Assembly (NCBI RefSeq): GCF_015595025.1
Contig: NZ_JADNRL010000025.1
Location: 59,135 to 123,134, forward strand
Reading direction: 5' to 3'
Length of the DNA: 64,000 bases
Origin: Halomonas sp. KAO
GTDB taxonomy: Bacteria > Pseudomonadota > Gammaproteobacteria > Pseudomonadales > Halomonadaceae
Part shown: in pieces, positions 1 to 16,048 of the stretch
Numbering within the stretch: position 1 is the stretch's first letter
Layout of the letters: each line of letters begins with the position of its first letter
Position numbers and translations under genes: made by a program
Notes under the pieces: generated by a model
Database searches by the model: none
Told to the model about the DNA's origin: nothing
The model's input: the letters and a program-made list of their open reading frames with translations, nothing else

Positions 1-45
1 TCCCCATGGAGCGTCCCGGAGTGCCGGCCAAGTCATCGTCAGGCA
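1..45 (+). other. possible 3' edge of a 5S rRNA gene (degenerate)
   Basis: The blocks TCCCCATG (1-8) and GTCATCGTCAGGC (32-44) match the usual 3' end of gammaproteobacterial 5S rRNA, where they are separated by about 9 bases. Here about 23 bases separate them. In Pseudomonas an rRNA operon lies directly upstream of birA, so the context fits, but the extra bases and the window edge leave this uncertain. Confidence 0.3.
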
Positions 46-56
46 CTTATACCGAG

Positions 57-90
57 AAAACCCCGGGCATTCAGTTGCTCGGGTTTTTTT
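57..90 (+). terminator. rho-independent terminator
   Basis: The arms CCCGGGC (62-68) and GCTCGGG (77-83) pair with one G-T pair. They are preceded by AAAA and followed by seven T residues. It would end a transcript entering from the left, plausibly an rRNA operon. Confidence 0.75.
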
Positions 91-199
91 CATGGCAGGA
101 CGCTGCCCATGCAGCGTCCCGAATGCCGGCCATCGAGGCGCCGCTCATCGGAGCTCGGCGCCCGGAACAACGGCCGGAATATCTCCAGGCACTTACCGG

Positions 200-236
200 A
201 AAAAGCCCCGAGCTCATCATGAGCTCGGGCTTTTTT
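200..236 (+). terminator. second rho-independent terminator
   Basis: A perfect 9-bp stem, CCCGAGCTC (207-215) with GAGCTCGGG (221-229), has a 5-base loop, an A run before it and TTTTTT after it. It lies in tandem with the terminator at 57-90. Both are preceded by related sequence (AGCGTCCCG..TGCCGGCCA and CAGGCACTTA), so the region looks like a diverged duplication. Confidence 0.8.
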
Positions 237-325
237 CGTTTGCAGGCAGGCTTTCCGATGCGTCGCGTTTCCGGGGGTGCGCTGCATCCGATAGAATGGG
301 ATCTTTTCGGTCCGGGATCCCTGGC

Positions 326-1309
326 ATGACCATCGGTGACCTCATACGCCTTCTTGGCGACGGCGAGTTCCATTCGGGCGAGCAGCTCGGTGAGCAGTTC
401 GGTGTATCGCGCGCTGCGGTATGGAAGCAGTTGCGCAAGCTCGAGTCTCTGGGCATCAGCATGGAGGCGGTGAAAGGGCAGGGGTATCGGCTTGCCGAAC
501 CCCTGGAGCTTCTGGATGGGCCGCGCATCATCGCTGGTCTCTCTCGTCAGGCACGAGGCCATCTGACTCGCCTGATCGTCGAGGAAACCCTTCCCTCCTC
601 CAATGCCTTTCTGCGTGAACGCTTCGATCATGGGGCGGGGCACGGTGAAGTCTGCCTGGTGGAGCAGCAGAGCGCCGGGCGCGGTCGCCGTGGGCGGGCC
701 TGGAACACCCCCTGGGGTAAGAGCCTGATGCTCTCCCTGGGGTGGCGAGTCGAGTCCGGCATCGCTGCCCTGGAGGGGCTGAGCCTTGCCGCAGGGGTGG
801 CCCTGGCCCGGGTGCTGGAGAGTCACGGGGTTTCGCCGCTACTGAAGTGGCCCAATGATGTGCTGCTGAAGAGGCCGGATGGTGACTACGGCAAGCTGGC
901 GGGCATCCTGGTGGAGGTCAGTGGGGACGCCTCCGGCCCCTGTGAGGTGGTGATCGGCATGGGGCTCAACCTTTCCCTGAGCGATGCGTTCCGCGGCTCC
1001 CTGGGACAGCCGGCCGCGGCTGTCGAGGATCAGGTCACCGGGGTATCCCGCAACGCACTGGCAGTCGACCTGCTGGAGGCGCTGCTTCCCCTGGTGGCGG
1101 AGTTCGAGCGTGAGGGGTTTGCCCCATGGCGCGATGCCTGGAACGCCCGACACGCCTTCGCCGGCCGTGAGGTGGACGTGTTGAGCGGCAATGCGCGGGA
1201 GGTGGCGCTGGTCGAGGAGGTGGATGCCTCCGGCAACCTGGTGGTGGTTCAGGGTGGAGAGCGACGCTACCTGGCGGGTGGCGAGATCAGTCTGCGTGTG
1301 CGCTCATGA
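326..1309 (+). CDS. birA: bifunctional biotin--[acetyl-CoA-carboxylase] ligase / biotin operon repressor
   Basis: This 327-aa protein activates biotin to biotinyl-AMP and transfers it to the biotin carboxyl carrier protein of acetyl-CoA carboxylase. An N-terminal winged helix (about residues 4-55, with VSRAAVWKQLRKL) indicates the repressor-type, group II BirA. The catalytic loop GRGRRGR is near residue 118 and KWPNDV near 174, followed by GILVE. The frame is open upstream to base 92, but the domain begins at ATG 326, so that start is used. The stop overlaps coaX by four bases (ATGA), so the two are probably cotranscribed. The birA-coaX pair upstream of a tRNA cluster is the same arrangement as in Pseudomonas. 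Confidence 0.95.
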   Translation: MTIGDLIRLLGDGEFHSGEQLGEQFGVSRAAVWKQLRKLESLGISMEAVKGQGYRLAEPLELLDGPRIIAGLSRQARGHLTRLIVEETLPSSNAFLRERFDHGAGHGEVCLVEQQSAGRGRRGRAWNTPWGKSLMLSLGWRVESGIAALEGLSLAAGVALARVLESHGVSPLLKWPNDVLLKRPDGDYGKLAGILVEVSGDASGPCEVVIGMGLNLSLSDAFRGSLGQPAAAVEDQVTGVSRNALAVDLLEALLPLVAEFEREGFAPWRDAWNARHAFAGREVDVLSGNAREVALVEEVDASGNLVVVQGGERRYLAGGEISLRVRS

Positions 1310-2145
1310 TTCTCGACCTCGATATCGGCAACACGCTCTCCAAGTGGCGCCTCAAGGATGTCGATACCAGCGAGATCCGGTCTCGAGGGGCGGTATGGAC
1401 GCGAGAAGAGTGGCGGCCTGGGGCCGATATTCCCAATCTCGAGGTGGTCGAGTCGGTGCGCATATCCAGCGTCGCGAGGCGAGCGGTGCTCGAGGAGACC
1501 GTCCAGCTGCTGCGTCAGCGCGTGGGGGCCGTTTATGTGGCCAGCTCCACCCCCGAGGCCCTGGGTGTCACCAATGGCTATGAGGAGCCCGAGCGGCTCG
1601 GGGTCGATCGCTGGCTGGGAGTGCTGGCGGGTTACCAGCAGGTTGGCGCCTGTTGTGCCGTGGACTGTGGCAGTGCCATCACCATCGATTTCGTGCTGCC
1701 GGGGGGGCGCCACCTGGGTGGGTATATCCTGCCGGGGCTGAGGCTGATGAAGGAGAGCCTCAAGCTTGGTACCCGTAACGTGGCCATCGATCCCGACAGT
1801 GAGCCGGAAGAGCTGTTGGTGCCCGGAAAGCGTACGGTGGAGGCGGTCAATCATGGCATCTACATGGCGGCGGTCAGCGCGATCAATCGTGTCTATGCCG
1901 AGGTGTGCGATAGCGAAGGAGTTGCGTTGCCGCTGATGCTGACCGGCGGCGATGCGCGGGTGGTGGCTCGTGGACTCCAGGTGCCCCACGCCGTCTGGCC
2001 CGATATGGTCTATGGCGGACTCGAGGCATGCTTCCCGCTGACGGCTGCCGAGCGGGCAGGGCGAATGGCGGGTGCCCCGTGCGTTCCATCGCCGGTGGCA
2101 CTGGAAAAGATTCGTGCCGGGCTTGCATTCTCCATGCTGCTTTGA
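1306..2145 (+). CDS. coaX: type III pantothenate kinase
   Basis: CoaX phosphorylates pantothenate, the first step of CoA synthesis, and belongs to the ASKHA superfamily. The phosphate-binding motif DIGNT is at residues 6-10. DCGSAITIDFV (from residue 120) and the GGYILPG segment are typical of type III enzymes. At 279 aa it is somewhat longer than the usual 245-260 aa. It overlaps the birA stop by four bases, which suggests translational coupling. A type III enzyme instead of CoaA is common in Pseudomonas and its relatives. Confidence 0.94.
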   Translation: MILDLDIGNTLSKWRLKDVDTSEIRSRGAVWTREEWRPGADIPNLEVVESVRISSVARRAVLEETVQLLRQRVGAVYVASSTPEALGVTNGYEEPERLGVDRWLGVLAGYQQVGACCAVDCGSAITIDFVLPGGRHLGGYILPGLRLMKESLKLGTRNVAIDPDSEPEELLVPGKRTVEAVNHGIYMAAVSAINRVYAEVCDSEGVALPLMLTGGDARVVARGLQVPHAVWPDMVYGGLEACFPLTAAERAGRMAGAPCVPSPVALEKIRAGLAFSMLL

Positions 2146-2227
2146 CACAATGCGCCGCGTTCCGAAGAGAAGGGCGGCGGCGTCACGAGTCGCTCTAGAT
2201 ACTAAAAGCTACTGGTAAAACAATGGC

Positions 2228-2255
2228 TTGACATTCGGAATGGCGCTGGTAGAAT
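2228..2255 (+). promoter_or_regulatory. sigma-70 promoter of the tRNA-Tyr/Gly/Thr cluster
   Basis: TTGACA (2228-2233) and TAGAAT (2250-2255) are separated by 16 bases. The tRNA-Tyr gene begins 12 bases after the -10 box, so a short 5' leader is expected. Confidence 0.75.
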
Positions 2256-2267
2256 AGGCCGCCAGTT

Positions 2268-2351
<84 letters not shown>

Positions 2352-2402
2352 GAATCAGGCAGCGATGATGCGATTGGTCATCGAGGTCGCAAGAGTGGGT
2401 AG

Positions 2403-2476
<74 letters not shown>

Positions 2477-2499
2477 GCATCTTCGGGTGCAAAGGTTAG

Positions 2500-2574
2500 G
2501 CTCATGTAGCTCAGGGGTAGAGCACACCCTTGGTAAGGGTGAGGTCGACGGTTCAAATCCGTCCATGAGCTCCA
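2500..2574 (+). tRNA. tRNA-Thr (GGT)
   Basis: The acceptor arms GCTCATG and CATGAGC pair, followed by T and an encoded CCA. The anticodon loop TTGGTAA gives GGT. In E. coli and Pseudomonas tufB follows directly; here a terminator follows. Confidence 0.95.
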
Positions 2575-2580
2575 CATTGA

Positions 2581-2606
2581 AAGGCGAGCCACGGCTCGCC
2601 TTTTCT
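2581..2606 (+). terminator. terminator after tRNA-Thr
   Basis: A perfect 10-bp stem, AAGGCGAGCC (2581-2590) with GGCTCGCCTT (2593-2602), has a 2-base gap and ends in a T-rich stretch. It closes the tRNA cluster where tufB would normally begin. Confidence 0.8.
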
Positions 2607-2644
2607 CTTTCTCGCCATTGATGGATCCAAAGTGGCGAGAGGGG

Positions 2645-2673
2645 TTGCCAGGCGAAGCGGCTTTCGCTATGAT
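2645..2673 (+). promoter_or_regulatory. sigma-70 promoter for tRNA-Trp / secE-nusG
   Basis: TTGCCA (2645-2650) and TATGAT (2668-2673) have the optimal 17-base spacing. The tRNA begins 50 bases downstream. With tufB missing, this is the first promoter of the tRNA-Trp-secE-nusG unit. Confidence 0.7.
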
Positions 2674-2722
2674 GGCGCCCGCTGTCGCAAGCCACCTGCA
2701 AAGGGTGGAGAAAGGCAGATAC

Positions 2723-2798
<76 letters not shown>

Positions 2799-2870
2799 GT
2801 CTTCCCCAGGCTGGCTTACTCCCGTAAGAATTCACGTTTCGATTGCCGCGCCTTGAGGAGTCTCGTTTTC

Positions 2871-3239
2871 ATGAAACATAACGCCGAGGTGCAGGAGTCG
2901 CGCCACGACGGGCTCAAGTGGGCGGTTGTCGTCACTCTGCTGGTTCTGGCCGTGGTAGGCAATACCTACTTCGCCGACCAGGCTCTGCTCTATCGCGTGT
3001 TGGGTGTCGTGGCGTTGAGCGTCATGGCGGCCCTGGTGGCCATGACCACCGCCAAGGGGCGCAGCCTCGCCGAGCTGGCTCGTGCCGCCAAGAAAGAGAT
3101 CCAGCGCGTAGTGTGGCCGACGCGGCCCGAGACCATCCAGACTACCGTCATCGTGCTGGTCGCCGTGCTGGTGGTCGGCCTGATGCTGTGGTTGATCGAC
3201 ACCCTTCTTGGCTGGGCGATGTCCGGCGTTATCGGTTAG
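2871..3239 (+). CDS. secE: preprotein translocase subunit SecE
   Basis: This 122-aa inner-membrane protein clamps SecY in the SecYEG channel. Three hydrophobic segments are visible at about residues 15-33, 40-58 and 88-113, the three-helix form found in E. coli. The conserved amphipathic segment [21 protein letters not shown] lies between helices 2 and 3. The frame is open upstream into tRNA-Trp, but ATG 2871, preceded by TTGAGGAG, gives a normal N-terminus. nusG follows after 8 bases. Confidence 0.95.
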   Translation: MKHNAEVQESRHDGLKWAVVVTLLVLAVVGNTYFADQALLYRVLGVVALSVMAALVAMTTAKGRSLAELARAAKKEIQRVVWPTRPETIQTTVIVLVAVLVVGLMLWLIDTLLGWAMSGVIG

Positions 3240-3247
3240 GAGCCCCC

Positions 3248-3781
3248 ATGTCCAAGCGTTGGTATGTCATTCACGCCTACTCCGGCTTCGAGAAGCATGT
3301 CATGCGTTCACTGGGTGAGCGCGTGAAGATGTTTGGCATGGAGGATCGCTTCGGCGAGATTCTGGTGCCAACCGAAGAAGTCGTCGAGATGCGTGATGGC
3401 AAGCGCCGCAAGAGCGAGCGCAAGTTCTATCCCGGCTATGTGCTGGTCGAGATGGAAATGGATGACGAAACCTGGCACCTGGTCAACGAAACCCCGCGCG
3501 TCATGGGGTTCATCGGTGGCACCAAGGAGAAGCCGGCACCCATCACTCAGAAAGAGGCCGATGCCATCCTGCGTCGGGTCGAGGATGGGACTGACAAGCC
3601 AAAGCCCAAGACCCTGTTCGAGCCGGGGCAGTCGGTTCGGGTCATCGATGGCCCCTTCGCCGACTTCAACGGTGTCGTCGAGGAAGTGAACTACGACAAG
3701 AGTCGCGTTCAGGTCAGCGTGCTGATCTTCGGACGCTCGACCCCTGTCGAGCTGGAATTCGCGCAGGTCGAGAAAGAGTAA
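3248..3781 (+). CDS. nusG: transcription termination/antitermination factor NusG
   Basis: NusG is a 177-aa elongation factor that binds the RNA polymerase clamp and couples to Rho or to S10. The NGN domain begins with [16 protein letters not shown], and a C-terminal KOW domain ([18 protein letters not shown]) follows a short linker. E. coli NusG is 181 aa. ATG 3248 follows secE by 8 bases, so the two are cotranscribed. Confidence 0.96.
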   Translation: MSKRWYVIHAYSGFEKHVMRSLGERVKMFGMEDRFGEILVPTEEVVEMRDGKRRKSERKFYPGYVLVEMEMDDETWHLVNETPRVMGFIGGTKEKPAPITQKEADAILRRVEDGTDKPKPKTLFEPGQSVRVIDGPFADFNGVVEEVNYDKSRVQVSVLIFGRSTPVELEFAQVEKE

Positions 3782-3802
3782 CGCTCGACCTGATGCAGGC
3801 AG

Positions 3803-3818
3803 GGCCGCAGCAGCGGCC
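3803..3818 (+). promoter_or_regulatory. stem-loop in the rplK leader
   Basis: GGCCGC (3803-3808) and GCGGCC (3813-3818) form a perfect stem with an AGCA loop, 48 bases before rplK. In E. coli, L1 represses rplKA by binding the rplK leader. This hairpin is the only obvious structure here, but no L1 consensus was tested. Confidence 0.35.
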
Positions 3819-3865
3819 GCAACACCGGGGAGCCGAAAGGCGCTATTACCCAACTGGAGTCCAAT

Positions 3866-4297
3866 ATGGCCAAGAAAGTACAGGCTTACATCAAGCTGCA
3901 GGTAGCAGCTGGTAAGGCCAACCCGAGTCCCCCCGTGGGCCCCGCGCTGGGTCAGCACGGCGTCAACATCATGGAGTTCTGCAAGGCGTTCAACGCCGCG
4001 ACCCAGGAAATTGAGCCGGGTCTGCCCACTCCGGTGGTGATCACCGTCTACTCCGACCGCAGCTTCACCTTCATCACCAAGACCCCGCCCGCGGCGGTCC
4101 TGCTGAAGAAGGCGGCTGGCATCAAGTCCGGCTCCGGTGAGCCGAACAAGAACAAGGTCGGTACCGTGACCCGTGAACAGCTCGAAGAGATCGCCAAGAC
4201 CAAGGAGCCGGATCTGACGGCTGCCGATCTCGACGCCGCGGTGCGTACCATTGCCGGTAGTGCCCGCAGCATGGGCCTGAACGTGGAGGGTCTCTGA
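3866..4297 (+). CDS. rplK: 50S ribosomal protein L11
   Basis: L11 (143 aa) binds 23S rRNA helices 43-44 at the GTPase-associated centre. The proline-rich N-terminus [22 protein letters not shown] is conserved, and the RNA-binding C-terminal domain ends with [16 protein letters not shown]. The start ATG 3866 follows the Shine-Dalgarno-like CTGGAG. rplA begins 2 bases after the stop. Confidence 0.97.
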   Translation: MAKKVQAYIKLQVAAGKANPSPPVGPALGQHGVNIMEFCKAFNAATQEIEPGLPTPVVITVYSDRSFTFITKTPPAAVLLKKAAGIKSGSGEPNKNKVGTVTREQLEEIAKTKEPDLTAADLDAAVRTIAGSARSMGLNVEGL

Positions 4298-4299
4298 TC

Positions 4300-4992
4300 A
4301 TGGCCAAGCTGTCCAAGCGCGCGAAGATGATTAGCGAGAAGGTCGACTCCACCAAGGTCTACTCTCTCGAGGAAGCCGTGGCTCTGCTCAGCGAGCTCTC
4401 CACGGTCAAGTTCAAGGAGTCCCTGGACGTCGCCATCAACCTGGGCGTCGATCCGCGCAAATCCGACCAGGTGGTCCGTGGTGCGACCGTGATGCCCAAC
4501 GGAACCGGCAAGGACGTTCGCGTCGCCGTGTTCACCCAGGGTGCCAACGCCGATGCCGCCAAGGAAGCCGGTGCCGATATCGTCGGCATGGATGACCTGG
4601 CCGAACAGGTCAAGAAGGGCCAGCTGGACTTCGACGTGGTGATCGCTTCGCCCGACGCCATGCGCGTGGTCGGCCAGCTGGGCCAGATCCTCGGTCCGCG
4701 CGGCCTGATGCCGAACCCCAAGGTCGGCACCGTGACGCCTGACGTGGCGACTGCCGTCAAGAACGCCAAGGCCGGTCAGGTGCGTTTCCGTACCGACAAG
4801 AACGGCATCATCCACACCACCCTTGGCAAGGTCGACTTCGACGCCACCGCCATCCAGGGCAACCTGGACGCGCTGGTCGCCGACCTGAAGAAGCTCAAGC
4901 CGAGCACCTCCAAGGGCGTGTATTTCAAGAAGGTCACCCTGTCCACCACCATGGGCCCGGGCGTGACCATCGACCACTCCGCTCTGGTCTGA
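4300..4992 (+). CDS. rplA: 50S ribosomal protein L1
   Basis: L1 (230 aa) forms the mobile stalk at the E site and represses its own operon in E. coli. [15 protein letters not shown] and the C-terminal [18 protein letters not shown] are family signatures. Length is as in other gammaproteobacteria. It ends 274 bases before rplJ, the gap that holds the L10 leader. Confidence 0.97.
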   Translation: MAKLSKRAKMISEKVDSTKVYSLEEAVALLSELSTVKFKESLDVAINLGVDPRKSDQVVRGATVMPNGTGKDVRVAVFTQGANADAAKEAGADIVGMDDLAEQVKKGQLDFDVVIASPDAMRVVGQLGQILGPRGLMPNPKVGTVTPDVATAVKNAKAGQVRFRTDKNGIIHTTLGKVDFDATAIQGNLDALVADLKKLKPSTSKGVYFKKVTLSTTMGPGVTIDHSALV

Positions 4993-5059
4993 TCGGGCGG
5001 TAGGTCGAACATTCAGCAAGAACTTTGCGGTCCCCGTGTCGAGTCCTGACTCGCCGGCG

Positions 5060-5266
5060 GGGCACCGTCAAAGACCGCAGGCGCCGCCTTGCCCAAGCCA
5101 GGGCGGCTTAATCATCCCTTCGGGGCTGGCCTGCGCAGATGGTGTGGCCGCCAGGCTTCTGGTGAGCACCATCACCCAGGACTTCCGGCCCGCCTTCGGG
5201 CAGCCGGGAGAGATGGTAACCACCGGAACCCTCATCGCGAGGTTCCGGCACGAAGGAGTGATCACC
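5060..5266 (+). promoter_or_regulatory. L10 leader (autoregulatory rplJL leader)
   Basis: The long rplA-rplJ gap is rich in possible hairpins. GCCGCC.. pairs with GGGCGGC near 5085-5110, and an 8-bp perfect stem pairs CCGGAACC (5223-5230) with GGTTCCGG (5241-5248). The last stem ends five bases before the Shine-Dalgarno AAGGAG (5253-5258), so folding could limit rplJ translation. In enteric bacteria the L10-(L12)4 complex binds such a leader. Position and structure support the call; the binding site itself was not modelled. Confidence 0.6.
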
Positions 5267-5770
5267 GTGCCACTAGCACTCGAAGGCAAGAAGGCGATTG
5301 TTGCCGAGGTCAGTGAAGCGGCCAAGGATGCGCTCTCCGTCGTAGTTGCCGATTCTCGTGGCGTCGCGGTCAGCAAGATGACCGAACTGCGCAAGCAGGC
5401 CCGCGAGAATGGCGTCCAGGTGCGTGTTGTCCGCAACACCCTGGCACGCCGCGCCCTGTCCGGAACTCCCTGGGAGATTCTGGACGAAAGCTTCTCGGGT
5501 CCGACCCTGCTGGCTTTCTCCTACGAGCACCCGGGCGCCGCCGCCCGTCTGTTCAAGGAGTTCGCCAAGGAGGAGAAGAGCTTCGAAGTCAAGGCGCTGG
5601 CCTACGAAGGTGAGCTGATTCCGGCCACCGAACTCGATCGTCTGGCGACGCTGCCGACCTACGACGAGGCCATTGCCAAGCTGATGTCCGTCATGAAAGA
5701 GGCATCTGCCGGCAAGCTGGTCCGTACCCTGGCCGCCCTGCGCGACCAGAAGCAGGAAGAAGCCGCCTGA
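5267..5770 (+). CDS. rplJ: 50S ribosomal protein L10
   Basis: L10 (167 aa) anchors the L7/L12 dimers on the stalk base. [19 protein letters not shown] and [11 protein letters not shown] are conserved, and the C-terminal helix binds L7/L12. Homologues begin just before the [11 protein letters not shown] segment, which identifies GTG 5267 as the start. It has AAGGAG eight bases upstream. The open frame extending up to 5036 is leader sequence, not protein. Confidence 0.95.
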   Translation: MPLALEGKKAIVAEVSEAAKDALSVVVADSRGVAVSKMTELRKQARENGVQVRVVRNTLARRALSGTPWEILDESFSGPTLLAFSYEHPGAAARLFKEFAKEEKSFEVKALAYEGELIPATELDRLATLPTYDEAIAKLMSVMKEASAGKLVRTLAALRDQKQEEAA

Positions 5771-5859
5771 TCGGCGAACTCCTGCAGGCAGCCTGAATCG
5801 AATATTGAATCCCGAGCCGACGCTTGAGCGTGGCTCCCGCAAAGTTAGGAATCGTGACA

Positions 5860-6231
5860 ATGGCACTGACCAAAGAAGATATCATCAACGCCGTCTCCGA
5901 CATGACCGTCATGGAAGTGGTCGAGCTGATCGAGGCCATGGAAGAGAAGTTCGGCGTCTCCGCTGCTGCCGCTGTCGTGGCTGGCCCGGGTGGCGGTGAA
6001 GCCGCTGCCGAGGAAGAGCAGACCGAGTTCGACCTGGTGCTGACCAGCGCTGGCGACAAGAAGGTCAACGTGATCAAGGTCGTCCGTGAGATCACCGGTC
6101 TGGGCCTGAAGGAAGCCAAGGGTGCCGTCGACGGCGCACCGGCTACCGTCAAGGAAGCTATGTCCAAGGAAGACGCAGAAGCGGCCAAGGCCAAGCTGGA
6201 AGAAGCCGGCGCGAGCGTGGAGCTCAAGTAA
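5860..6231 (+). CDS. rplL: 50S ribosomal protein L7/L12
   Basis: This 123-aa stalk protein recruits translational GTPases. The N-terminal dimerisation helices contain [14 protein letters not shown], the hinge is rich in Ala and Gly ([12 protein letters not shown]), and the C-terminal domain contains [20 protein letters not shown] 5860 gives the normal length. It lies 89 bases after rplJ, with which it forms a cotranscribed pair. Confidence 0.97.
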   Translation: MALTKEDIINAVSDMTVMEVVELIEAMEEKFGVSAAAAVVAGPGGGEAAAEEEQTEFDLVLTSAGDKKVNVIKVVREITGLGLKEAKGAVDGAPATVKEAMSKEDAEAAKAKLEEAGASVELK

Positions 6232-6271
6232 GTCCTTGAGCAACATGGCTTCACGCGCGGCGTAAGCTTCC

Positions 6272-6308
6272 ACGGCTGGTGGCGGGACACCCGCTGCCGG
6301 CCTTTTTC
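6272..6308 (+). terminator. attenuator between rplL and rpoB
   Basis: GGCTGGTGGCGGG (6274-6286) pairs with CCCGCTGCCGGCC (6290-6302) with few mismatches, followed by five T residues. This is the classical partial terminator that lowers rpoBC expression relative to the stalk proteins. Confidence 0.75.
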
Positions 6309-6466
6309 TGTTGTCACTGGCCGCTGCTTCGGCAGTCCGGCCAGACGAATTCCAGAAGGCGAGCGTCCCTCTAGGCGCTTGCCTTCATCGCCTGACGGAG
6401 CCGCACCCCGTCGGGTGGCGCCGACCACGCATCGGTCACCCATGGTGAACAAGCTGGGGAATACAG

Positions 6467-10546
<4,080 letters not shown>

Positions 10547-10631
10547 GGCGGCCGACGCTTCACATTATGACGGTCCGCGGGGGTGGCAGCATCGCCCCCG
10601 CCCATGACAACTCCGCAGCGGAGCCGACCCC

Positions 10632-14852
<4,221 letters not shown>

Positions 14853-14864
14853 CATCCCCGGCAG

Positions 14865-14888
14865 GCCCGGCCGCTGCGGCGGCCGGGC
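14865..14888 (+). terminator. strong stem-loop after rpoC, abutting the str promoter
   Basis: A perfect 10-bp stem, GCCCGGCCGC (14865-14874) with GCGGCCGGGC (14879-14888), has a TGCG loop. There is no T run: the next bases are TTGACG, the -35 box of the following promoter. It may terminate inefficiently or be a processing site. Confidence 0.5.
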
Positions 14889-14918
14889 TTGACGAAGGGT
14901 GGTGTCAGCCAGTAGAAT
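14889..14918 (+). promoter_or_regulatory. promoter of the str operon
   Basis: TTGACG (14889-14894) and TAGAAT (14913-14918) are 18 bases apart, 112 bases before rpsL. Confidence 0.65.
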
Positions 14919-15029
14919 GCGCAGCCTTTAACAGTGGGGCGGGTGCGCCCGAACCTGCTGGTAAGGTAGCGTAGTACAGGAAAGCGAGCGGCTACCTCGC
15001 TTCCGCAAGGCAACCCATTGGAGCAATAG

Positions 15030-15404
15030 ATGGCAACAATCAATCAGCTGGTGCGCAAGCCGCGCAAGCGCCCCGTCAGCAAGAGTGACGTGCCGGCGCT
15101 GCAGGCCTGCCCGCAGAAGCGCGGCGTTTGCACCCGCGTCTACACGACTACCCCGAAGAAGCCGAACTCCGCACTGCGTAAGGTGTGCCGTGTTCGCCTG
15201 ACCAACGGGTTCGAGGTTTCCTCATACATTGGTGGTGAGGGGCACAACCTGCAGGAGCACTCCGTGGTGCTGATCCGCGGCGGTCGAGTCAAGGACCTTC
15301 CCGGTGTGCGTTATCACACCGTCCGCGGCGCGCTGGACACCTCCGGTGTACAGAACCGTAAGCAGGGTCGTTCCAAGTACGGTACCAAGCGTCCCAAGGC
15401 CTGA
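15030..15404 (+). CDS. rpsL: 30S ribosomal protein S12
   Basis: S12 (124 aa) sits at the decoding centre. The streptomycin-related segments are wild type: [13 protein letters not shown] contains the Lys equivalent to E. coli K43, and [12 protein letters not shown] contains the equivalent of K88. It is the first gene of the str operon. Confidence 0.97.
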   Translation: MATINQLVRKPRKRPVSKSDVPALQACPQKRGVCTRVYTTTPKKPNSALRKVCRVRLTNGFEVSSYIGGEGHNLQEHSVVLIRGGRVKDLPGVRYHTVRGALDTSGVQNRKQGRSKYGTKRPKA

Positions 15405-15533
15405 TCGGCCCGGATCGCGATTCACCACCCATTGATATCGGTCTGATAAGAGTAAGGTCGGGCGTCGCGGGCTCAAGGCGAGCGCGTGGGAGTTCCGGGT
15501 TTACCTGAAGGACCCTTCAACAGAGGGCTTATC
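15405..15533 (+). promoter_or_regulatory. rpsL-rpsG spacer, candidate S7 repression site
   Basis: The 129-base gap contains no gene. In E. coli S7 binds the rpsL-rpsG intercistronic mRNA and represses distal str genes. The position and length match, but no S7-site structure was identified with confidence. Confidence 0.3.
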
Positions 15534-16004
15534 ATGCCTAGAAGAAGAGTTGCGGCCAAGCGTGAGATCCTGCCGGATCCCAAGTTCGGAAGCGAACGCC
15601 TGGCGAAGTTCATGAACCACCTGATGATCGGCGGCAAGAAGTCCGTAGCTGAGCGCATCGTCTATGGTGCGCTGGACAGGGTTGCCGAGCGCAGTAACGA
15701 AGAGCCGCTGGAGATCTTCGACAAGGCGCTGGAAAGCATCCAGCCGATGGTCGAGGTGAAGTCACGCCGCGTCGGCGGCGCGACCTATCAGGTGCCGGTC
15801 GAGGTGCGTCCCTCACGTCGCCAGGCGCTGGCCATGCGTTGGCTGGCAGACGCCGCGCGCCGCCGTGGTGAAAAGACCATGGTGCTGCGCCTCGCCGGCG
15901 AGATGCTCGATGCCGCCGAAGGCAAGGGCTCTGCGGTCAAGAAGCGTGAAGACGTGCACCGTATGGCAGAAGCCAACAAGGCCTTCTCGCACTTCCGGTT
16001 CTAA
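15534..16004 (+). CDS. rpsG: 30S ribosomal protein S7
   Basis: S7 (156 aa) nucleates assembly of the 30S head. It begins [20 protein letters not shown], the universal start, so ATG 15534 is used although the frame is open 16 codons further upstream. [19 protein letters not shown] is conserved. Confidence 0.97.
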   Translation: MPRRRVAAKREILPDPKFGSERLAKFMNHLMIGGKKSVAERIVYGALDRVAERSNEEPLEIFDKALESIQPMVEVKSRRVGGATYQVPVEVRPSRRQALAMRWLADAARRRGEKTMVLRLAGEMLDAAEGKGSAVKKREDVHRMAEANKAFSHFRF

Positions 16005-16048
16005 GTGCCGGCCGCAAAACGCATCGCCAACCAACGGGGAGTTCCACC

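Noticed and set aside
92..325. In-frame N-terminal extension of birA by 78 codons.
   Set aside because: It would read through a terminator, and the BirA winged helix starts at ATG 326.
5036..5266. In-frame N-terminal extension of rplJ by 77 codons.
   Set aside because: Not conserved in L10 proteins; the region is a hairpin-rich leader and a good Shine-Dalgarno precedes GTG 5267.
10577..10601. GCGGGGG/CCCCCGC stem between rpoB and rpoC as a terminator.
   Set aside because: No T tract, and rpoBC must be cotranscribed; at most an RNA processing or stability element.
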